Part shown: piece by piece, positions 61,601-64,000 of the stretch
How the letters are laid out: each line of letters opens with the position of its first letter
Numbering within the stretch: the stretch's first letter is position 1
NCBI RefSeq assembly: GCF_030936135.1
Contig: NC_082595.1
Coordinates: 78,526,135-78,590,134, forward strand
DNA length: 64,000 bases
DNA from: Gavia stellata
Taxonomy: Eukaryota > Chordata > Aves > Gaviiformes > Gaviidae
Reading direction: 5' to 3'
Notes under the pieces: generated by a model
What the model saw: the letters and a program-made list of their open reading frames with translations, nothing else
Database searches by the model: none
Told to the model about the DNA's origin: nothing
Translations under genes and position numbers: made by a program

Positions 61601-62809
61601 AACTTTTCAAAGGGAAGACAATACCAAGCATAAAGCAATCCGTACTTATGAAAGTATAAACATATTTCTTTGCATTCAGAGTATTTACATATTGATAAAT
61701 TTCACAATTCAAAACCCATATAAGCCATGAAAACAGTACATTGTCTACAGTCCCAAACTTTTAAAAGTGCATTTTCTTCTAGCAAGTGAAATGCAAATCA
61801 CTAAGCAGTAAAAAATCCCAGTTTAAAATTAAAAAAAAAAAAAAAAGGTACCTGAAAGACACCAAAAGAACCTCTGACAAGGGGGAAATATTGCACTGTG
61901 CTGTATAAATTGAGCTCATGGAAGACCTAAGACAAGAAAAACAAAAGCATCCAAAGAGTGAATGCAAACTCACATTTTTCAGAATTTTCACTGCTGTAGA
62001 TGCTAATTCATAGAGCTGTACCCAAAGCAGCAGCTCACTTAGTTCTCATGTCAAAGAGAAGAGAATCTGTGACAGGATGAAGGGGATTAGGCTGCAATGG
62101 TTTAATGATTAATGGAAGAGTAACAAAGACTATATAAGCCTAAAATAGGAGCCTACAGCCCACTGATATTCTACGGCACTTAGGCTATGTCATTTGAGCA
62201 CTTTAGGAATGATGTATATTGTCAGTTCTTTCAAACTGTTGAGGCACTTGAGCTTCTGCAAGTAAAGGGGATTCAAAAAGATGAATAATTTATTCTGCTC
62301 TTCTAAAACTAAAATCCTTTCTTTATTTTATATTAATAAAGAGCACAAAGCACAAATCATTAGGGAGTTTTTCCTGACTTTTTTGTCTTTCCTGAAAGAA
62401 GAAACTGCCAAGTGTTAACTGAGCAGTTTATCAAATGGAAGAACAATAAAGTATTAATTGGAATTAGAAATGCTGAGCCTATTACCTTGTAAAGCCCTAG
62501 TCTTTTCTGCTTGCAGAAGTTAAAAAAATTGCATAATTAAGGACAAAAAATCCTGCCCAAAGAACATTACTCATTCAGCATATAAACTGTAACATTTCCA
62601 TAAACATACATCTTTCACGCACACAAGAATGAAAACCTTTTTTTCCATTTACTTACAGAATCTTCTGTTATGTCACTACTTTCTCCTAGAAGCTTTGTAC
62701 TTTTATCAACAACTGCAAGTCCAATTACTGATCCTGGTTCTGTTGTAACGATTTTAAGGGAGACTTTCTCAGATGGCTTCACCTTATCTTTGCTCCAAGA
62801 AATTTTGAT
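25507..62809 (-). CDS. CD109: CD109 molecule, 19 C-terminal coding exons (5' part off window)
   Basis: CD109 is a GPI-anchored cell-surface protein of the alpha-2-macroglobulin/complement family. In mammals it binds TGF-beta and dampens its signalling, and it carries an internal thioester. Nineteen exons join into 891 codons plus TAA with no internal stop, which is about the last 60% of the roughly 1,445-residue human protein. In the residues numbered here from the first visible codon, there are late macroglobulin domains (1-76), a short bait region (77-130), the alpha-2-macroglobulin core domain around TWLWID (about 131-180), a macroglobulin/CUB part (180-340), the thioester domain with CGEQ at 361-364 (341-675), the second CUB part and receptor-binding domain (675-830), and a Cys-rich stem plus hydrophobic GPI tail (830-891). 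Landmarks such as [22 protein letters not shown] and LHSDLQGG match CD109 rather than A2M or A2ML1. All donors are GT and all acceptors AG. The N-terminal exons and promoter lie above 64,000. Confidence 0.96.
25698..28123 (-). other. CD109 last intron
   Basis: This 2.4-kb intron is AT-rich. Near 27,840-27,905 it holds a sequence with two 'accagctgacaatt'/'accagctgagga' motifs that may be an old SINE- or MITE-like remnant. I see nothing else in it. Confidence 0.8.
28124..28226 (-). CDS. CD109: CD109 exon, end of receptor-binding domain
   Basis: The exon encodes [16 protein letters not shown] and continues to [10 protein letters not shown], the final beta-strands of the receptor-binding (MG8) domain. 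N-E-T is a potential N-glycosylation site. The acceptor is ttttctag and the donor GTAAGT. It enters in phase 0 and leaves one base, which the terminal exon completes to Arg. Confidence 0.95.
28227..28647 (-). other. Short CD109 intron
   Basis: This 421-bp intron separates two receptor-binding-domain exons and has no recognisable insertion. Confidence 0.9.
28648..28804 (-). CDS. CD109: CD109 exon, receptor-binding domain
   Basis: It encodes [18 protein letters not shown] and then [19 protein letters not shown], the hallmark MALMEV...LLSGF region of the alpha-2-macroglobulin receptor-binding domain. It enters with G, completing an Arg codon, and ends on a whole codon before GTAAGT. Confidence 0.95.
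28805..32610 (-). other. CD109 intron (3.8 kb)
   Basis: It contains a perfect 22-bp tandem duplication at 32,384-32,427 and AT-rich sequence. I see no recognisable LINE or gene. Confidence 0.8.
32384..32427. repeat. 22-bp tandem duplication, two copies
   Basis: The unit beginning cactctatttcttgacttat occurs twice head to tail without a mismatch, which points to a recent local duplication in the intron. Confidence 0.95.
32611..32747 (-). CDS. CD109: CD109 exon with the reduced furin-type site
   Basis: It encodes [20 protein letters not shown], then [20 protein letters not shown] and VNVCT. In human CD109 the corresponding place carries four consecutive arginines, a furin cleavage site. Here the basic cluster is RLRSVRK, which satisfies only the minimal R-x-x-R pattern (R711 to R714, 32,694-32,705). 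The exon enters in phase 0 and leaves two bases. Confidence 0.94.
33660..34640 (+). mobile_element. Ancient CR1 LINE, left part (split by younger insertion)
   Basis: A decayed CR1 runs along the plus strand. 'ttgtaccagactggaggatg' followed by 'acaaatgtgacagcaaattt' is the pre-RT landmark. The 'gataaagtttgctgattata' stretch corresponds to the FADD box of reverse transcriptase. The text near 34,552-34,620 ('gtggaatttcttcccacaag', then 'tagacaacttcatggaatc') is the usual 3' part. Many stops and gaps make it non-coding. The rest of its 3' end reappears beyond the inserted element at 35,281. Confidence 0.7.
34665..35244 (-). mobile_element. Younger CR1 LINE, 5'-truncated, antisense to the host CR1
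   Basis: The plus strand begins with cagaatcacagaatcacta, the reverse complement of a CR1 3' end. On the minus strand an open frame of 136 codons (34,803-35,213) encodes the C-terminal part of CR1 ORF2, with [36 protein letters not shown] and [16 protein letters not shown]. It is 5'-truncated, so endonuclease and reverse transcriptase core are absent. The 3' UTR contains an expanded A/C-rich stretch. It has the same orientation as CD109. Confidence 0.92.
34728..34800. repeat. A/C-rich low-complexity expansion inside CR1 3' UTR
   Basis: Runs of A12 and A8 alternate with CCC, CACA and ACCAC words over some 70 bases, in the place where CR1 elements have a short unique spacer. This looks like slippage after insertion. 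Confidence 0.8.
35281..35405 (+). mobile_element. Ancient CR1 LINE, right part (3' end)
   Basis: 'cttatactctctcctgagca', then 'ctaggctagacggagctttg' and 'ctctgacccaacacagtccc' match the 3' end of old amniote CR1 elements (gggctagatggacc...tctgacccagcacagc). It continues the plus-strand element at 33,660-34,640 after the nested insertion. Confidence 0.75.
35430..35750 (+). mobile_element. Possible second old CR1 3' remnant
   Basis: 'ctacttgccacaagaagctg' resembles the CR1 'ttgccacaggatgt' block and 'actggccactatgggataca' resembles 'ttggccactgttggagacag'. Spacing is roughly right, but the intervening text is strongly diverged. Confidence 0.45.
38883..38900. repeat. (AC)9 microsatellite
   Basis: This is a run of nine AC dinucleotides in the 7.7-kb intron of CD109. 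Confidence 0.95.
40440..40505 (-). CDS. CD109: CD109 exon, 22 codons
   Basis: It encodes [20 protein letters not shown] plus FQ, corresponding to the VNISANGFGFA strand of the human protein, within the CUB part after the thioester domain. Phase is 0 on both sides, the acceptor is tctttcag and the donor GTATGC. Confidence 0.93.
40506..40590 (-). other. Very short CD109 intron (85 bp)
   Basis: GTACTG and tctttcag bound an 85-bp intron, the shortest in the visible gene. Confidence 0.9.
40591..40746 (-). CDS. CD109: CD109 exon, end of thioester domain and start of second CUB part
   Basis: It begins [15 protein letters not shown], the last helix pair of the alpha/alpha-toroid thioester domain, and goes on to MDVTVTAP and [12 protein letters not shown]. 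It has 52 codons, phase 0 on both sides, and donor GTACTG. Confidence 0.95.
40747..45636 (-). other. CD109 intron with an antisense CR1
   Basis: This 4.9-kb intron is occupied for about 1.4 kb by a CR1 on the opposite strand (43,958-45,394). A (TA)n stretch lies at about 41,390-41,404, and a T-run lies at 45,567-45,580 just downstream of the donor. I see nothing else recognisable. Confidence 0.85.
43958..45394 (+). mobile_element. CR1 LINE, 5'-truncated, frameshifted
   Basis: The plus strand carries the second half of CR1 ORF2 and the 3' UTR. An open frame at 43,970-44,518 contains [32 protein letters not shown] and [10 protein letters not shown], where V is usual in place of F. Small deletions shift the frame just before the FADD catalytic box, which lies in another frame at 44,511-44,522. 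The following parts (44,531-44,875 and 44,968-45,345) hold the thumb and C-terminal region with [15 protein letters not shown] and [14 protein letters not shown]. It ends in ctatcattctgtgattctgt. The endonuclease domain is missing, so the copy is dead. It lies antisense to CD109, and its 3' end is only 243 bp from the exon at 45,637. Confidence 0.96.
45637..45827 (-). CDS. CD109: CD109 exon, thioester domain
   Basis: It encodes [20 protein letters not shown], then [28 protein letters not shown] and LGGFSSTQ. This is the strongest identifying segment for CD109, as these words match the human protein almost residue for residue. It enters completing a Gly codon and ends on a whole codon before GTAATA. 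Confidence 0.97.
45828..46972 (-). other. CD109 intron (1.1 kb)
   Basis: I see no recognisable insertion. A 155-codon frame on the opposite strand (46,151-46,618) has no family resemblance. The text near 46,050-46,080 ('cattgatttcagtgaacttt') may be a scrap of an old amniote repeat. Confidence 0.8.
46973..47138 (-). CDS. CD109: CD109 exon, thioester domain
   Basis: It encodes [20 protein letters not shown], then [16 protein letters not shown] and [16 protein letters not shown]. It corresponds to human [15 protein letters not shown], and N-Y-T is a potential N-glycosylation site. It enters in phase 0 and leaves one base (G). Confidence 0.95.
47139..47717 (-). other. CD109 intron (579 bp)
   Basis: Apart from the 38-bp tandem duplication, I see nothing remarkable. 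Confidence 0.85.
47230..47305. repeat. 38-bp tandem duplication, two copies
   Basis: A unit starting gctatcaccaaacaaaaaac occurs twice head to tail and differs only at its end. It lies in the intron about 90 bp upstream, in gene direction, of the exon at 46,973-47,138, so it sits close to the branch-point region. Confidence 0.95.
47718..47946 (-). CDS. CD109: CD109 exon, thioester domain
   Basis: It begins by completing Trp, then [57 protein letters not shown] and [11 protein letters not shown]. These are alternating helices of the alpha/alpha toroid. At 229 nt it is the longest visible exon. It ends on a whole codon before GTATTG. Confidence 0.96.
47947..49254 (-). other. CD109 intron (1.3 kb)
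   Basis: It is AT-rich, with no recognised element. 'caaatcctgctgatataaat' near 48,520 may be part of an old amniote repeat. Confidence 0.8.
49255..49336 (-). CDS. CD109: CD109 exon, thioester domain
   Basis: It encodes [19 protein letters not shown] followed by NEDPSGST, directly after the thioester exon, and closely matches human [17 protein letters not shown]. It enters with two bases completing Gly and leaves two bases of the Trp codon. The donor is GTAAGT. Confidence 0.96.
49337..53463 (-). other. CD109 intron (4.1 kb)
   Basis: It contains a C13 run at 52,475-52,487 and A-runs. Open frames on either strand (up to 114 codons) show no family resemblance. I recognise no LINE in it. Confidence 0.8.
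52475..52487. repeat. C13 homopolymer tract
   Basis: This is a C-run inside the 4.1-kb intron. On the CD109 transcript it reads as G13. Confidence 0.95.
53464..53640 (-). CDS. CD109: CD109 exon carrying the thioester motif
   Basis: It encodes [17 protein letters not shown], then [19 protein letters not shown] and [20 protein letters not shown]. The internal thioester forms between the Cys and Gln of CGEQ (53,567-53,590 with flanks). The exon is symmetric: it starts after one base of a codon and ends after one base, and its 177 nt are divisible by three. The donor is AAAAG|GTCTGT, which departs from the consensus at positions +3 and +4 of the intron. Confidence 0.97.
53641..54625 (-). other. 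CD109 intron (985 bp)
   Basis: It is an AT-rich intron with a poly(A) run at 53,878-53,892 on the plus strand. I see nothing else. Confidence 0.85.
54626..54770 (-). CDS. CD109: CD109 exon, first CUB part
   Basis: It encodes [19 protein letters not shown] and then [20 protein letters not shown] followed by VTAV. It corresponds to human AEGIEKSYSQSILLDLTDN and leads into the thioester domain. Phase is 0 at the start and one base is left at the end. The donor is GTAAGG. Confidence 0.95.
54771..56330 (-). other. CD109 intron with a decayed CR1
   Basis: This 1.6-kb intron carries the CR1 remnant at 55,380-55,768. Nothing else is recognised. Confidence 0.85.
55380..55768 (+). mobile_element. CR1 LINE fragment (3' end), decayed
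   Basis: 'ggaaaggctgagagagctgg' and 'ttcagcctggagaagagaag' begin the C-terminal ORF2 region. 'cttctcagtggtgcccaata' follows, and the end is 'ggttggactactcccttcca' with 'attctctcattctatgatg'. It is antisense to CD109. Frameshifts and a T/A-rich disruption near 55,560-55,600 make it non-coding. The 5' landmark text differs from that of the element at 43,958, which suggests another subfamily. Confidence 0.88.
56331..56549 (-). CDS. CD109: CD109 exon, macroglobulin domain before the thioester
   Basis: It encodes [56 protein letters not shown] and [11 protein letters not shown]. The LGEIPI and SDA words match the human MG7/CUB transition. N-A-T is a potential glycosylation site. It has 73 codons, phase 0 on both sides, and donor GTAAAC. 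Confidence 0.96.
56787..56900 (-). CDS. CD109: CD109 exon, macroglobulin domain
   Basis: It encodes [20 protein letters not shown] and then [18 protein letters not shown], matching human [19 protein letters not shown] almost exactly. It has 38 codons, phase 0 on both sides, acceptor ttttgcag and donor GTAAAA. Confidence 0.96.
56901..59775 (-). other. CD109 intron (2.9 kb)
   Basis: It holds a 153-bp tandem duplication at 59,157-59,462 near its 5' end in gene direction. The rest is AT-rich without recognised elements. Confidence 0.85.
59157..59462. repeat. 153-bp tandem duplication, two copies
   Basis: Two copies lie head to tail. For example 'gtggcatgacctttccagca' at 59,167 returns as 'gtggcatgatctttccagca' at 59,320, and 'gaaaacatggaaacac' at 59,289 returns at 59,442. 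The copies differ at a handful of positions. Because 153 is a multiple of three, frames open in one unit stay open in both, giving chance frames of 131 codons (plus) and 116 codons (minus). Confidence 0.95.
59776..59893 (-). CDS. CD109: CD109 exon, alpha-2-macroglobulin core domain
   Basis: It encodes [18 protein letters not shown] and then [19 protein letters not shown] followed by VE. It corresponds to human VPDSITSWVATGFVISEDLG. The acceptor is ctgccatcag and the first base completes an Arg codon. It ends on a whole codon before GTACGT. Confidence 0.96.
59894..60656 (-). other. CD109 intron (763 bp)
   Basis: I see no recognised element. Confidence 0.85.
60657..60792 (-). CDS. CD109: CD109 exon, bait region and start of A2M core domain
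   Basis: After completing Tyr it encodes [19 protein letters not shown], then [20 protein letters not shown] and IDTKT. The FPETW(L/I)W words mark the start of the alpha-2-macroglobulin core domain in all family members. The stretch before them is the protease-sensitive bait region, which varies strongly between species. Here it is rich in Gly and Pro, with few basic residues. It leaves two bases of an Arg codon. Confidence 0.95.
60793..61341 (-). other. CD109 intron (549 bp)
   Basis: It is an AT-rich intron without recognised elements. Confidence 0.85.
61342..61402 (-). CDS. CD109: CD109 exon, start of bait region
   Basis: It encodes [20 protein letters not shown], corresponding to human ECGLWVLTDANL. 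The exon was placed by phase and by the CxLWVxTDA similarity. It has 61 nt, phase 0 at entry and one base left over, acceptor tatccag and donor GTAAGT. Confidence 0.92.
61403..61851 (-). other. CD109 intron (449 bp)
   Basis: A poly(A) run on the plus strand at 61,831-61,846 lies just downstream of the donor. I see nothing else. Confidence 0.85.
61852..61926 (-). CDS. CD109: CD109 exon, 25 codons
   Basis: It encodes [19 protein letters not shown] followed by SFGVFQ, corresponding to human VHELELYN...SFAVFQ at the end of a macroglobulin domain. Phase is 0 on both sides and the donor is GTACCT. Confidence 0.93.
61927..62656 (-). other. CD109 intron (730 bp)
   Basis: I see no recognised element. 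Confidence 0.85.
62657..62809 (-). CDS. CD109: CD109 first visible exon, macroglobulin domain
   Basis: It encodes [37 protein letters not shown] and [14 protein letters not shown]. The pattern of 'EPxSxxGxxxVDKSxxLL' is the MG5/MG6 hallmark shared by the whole family. It has 51 codons, phase 0 on both sides, acceptor tttttctag and donor GTAAGT. Exons further upstream are beyond the window edge. Confidence 0.95.
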
Positions 62810-64000
62810 CTAGAAAAAAAGTAAAAACCAGCACTGGTTTAAATTACAGTGATATTTACAGCCACTAACAACTCCAAGGAAGCATTTTCTTAGCTTAATT
62901 GGCTATAATTAAGACTCTGGATTTGCTTTTCCTAGGACCTTTGGGAAAATACTATGGCATTCATTTTGCTCTCTTGCTGTCCTAGCTCATCAGTTCCTTG
63001 GACTGGTGGGAAGTCAGCATCGGGATCCATTGTCATTTCAACCAGCTCTTAGTATACAAGCAGCAATCTCTTGACTCACATAGATACACCAGTTTCTACA
63101 GCTGAGGGCAGTAAAAGAAACGAATTTGCTGTTTATCAATGCAGAACACAGCATGTATTTAGGGAAAGATTACTTCGGGAAAAAATTCAGCCCTCAAAGG
63201 TTACAACTTAGTGTTCCACGGTGAGATCAATACAGAAAAGGGATATATGTAATAGGTGCATGGGTAAGGAAGAAGGAAATAAATAGGCTAATACAGGAAA
63301 TAAATAGGCTAATACAGCATCAGTATGCCTTTCCTGGGGTACTGAAGAGAGGAAGGATCATCTGCTGTAAGGTATTTCTAATGCATCCTATCTCCACTGC
63401 ATCAGATGACAATGCAGAATTTCTGTTTAAAATTAACGATTTTACTCTTTTCCCTCATCAAAACATCACTACTACAAAGTCTTGAGGTAGAATTTAGCTC
63501 CACACTTAAGTTACCTACATTTAGCTATCCACGTTTCAGTTCAGTGGTTAAGCTCCCATCACACACAGAATCAAAAGAAATAATGGAAAGTAGATAGCAC
63601 TTTGGCTCTCATGAAGCATAAATACGATTGTTGGTGAAGAAAACAGTTCTACAGGCTCCACTGACTGCACTGGCTGTGGGTGGGATTCAGTTACATAAAC
63701 ACTGGCACTTAGTGCCATTTGAGATGTTCAGAGGTATTGAAGACACGTCCAGTGGTACTGCCAGACAGGACATGTAACTTACCCTTCTGGAGCAGGCACT
63801 GGAGTCCAGGAAAAGTAACTTAAAACCACACTCTTTTGGGGCAACTGATTCTCTGTAAACTTAGTTTAGACACATAACTCACATACAGAGATGAGACTCA
63901 GTCACCTGAAGGCACCTGGAACCACTTGAGATGTCCCACAGCACGCTGCCTGACCCTCAGCTCCCATTCCAGAAAGAGATAGGTCTCCCATAGGACCTTT
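62810..64000 (-). other. CD109 intron, continues past the window
   Basis: I find no further coding exon before the window end. A 21-bp tandem duplication lies at 63,275-63,316. Confidence 0.75.
63275..63316. repeat. 21-bp tandem duplication, two copies
   Basis: The unit ggaaataaataggctaatac occurs twice head to tail without mismatch in the intron upstream of the first visible exon. Confidence 0.95.

Noticed and set aside
62810..64000. Search for CD109 promoter or an earlier exon
   Set aside because: No segment with splice sites and macroglobulin-like coding was found; the 5' part must lie outside the window.

Overview
The window is nuclear DNA of a vertebrate, almost certainly a bird. The evidence is a split gene with canonical GT-AG introns, several CR1 LINE fragments (one ending in the characteristic ATTCTGTGATTCTGTGA tail), and a solo long terminal repeat of a type I know from neoavian genomes. 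There is no prokaryotic organisation, and almost all open reading frames are chance or lie inside repeats.

The one gene I can support is CD109, on the minus strand. It encodes a GPI-anchored, thioester-containing protein of the alpha-2-macroglobulin/complement family, known in mammals as a TGF-beta co-receptor. Nineteen coding exons can be placed from 62,809 down to 25,507. All intron phases agree, and the exon lengths sum to 2,676 nt, which is 891 codons plus a TAA stop with no frameshift or internal stop. This is the C-terminal part of the protein: late macroglobulin domains, a short bait region, the alpha-2-macroglobulin core domain, the thioester domain with the CGEQ motif (53,567-53,590), the receptor-binding domain, and a C-terminal exon with four cysteines and a hydrophobic GPI-attachment tail. 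The 5' exons and promoter lie beyond 64,000. A candidate poly(A) signal sits about 510 nt after the stop.

Layout. From 1 to about 25 kb is 3' flanking DNA with no gene I can support. It holds old CR1 scraps (about 1.1, 12.1, 16.5 and 19.2 kb), an ERV-type solo LTR (18.7-19.2 kb), a GC-richer block (12.9-13.4 kb) and microsatellites. From 25 to 62.8 kb is CD109. Its introns carry a fairly intact CR1 in antisense (43.96-45.39 kb), a younger minus-strand CR1 nested in an older plus-strand CR1 (33.7-35.4 kb), a decayed CR1 (55.4-55.8 kb), a 153-bp tandem duplication (59.16-59.46 kb) and several short tandem duplications. From 62.8 to 64 kb is intron upstream of the first visible exon.

I did not find a novel multi-gene system. 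The most useful leads are within CD109. The exon carrying the thioester is phase-symmetric and has a weak splice donor, so skipping it would give an in-frame protein without the reactive site. The tetra-arginine cleavage site I recall in the human protein is reduced here to a minimal R-x-x-R.
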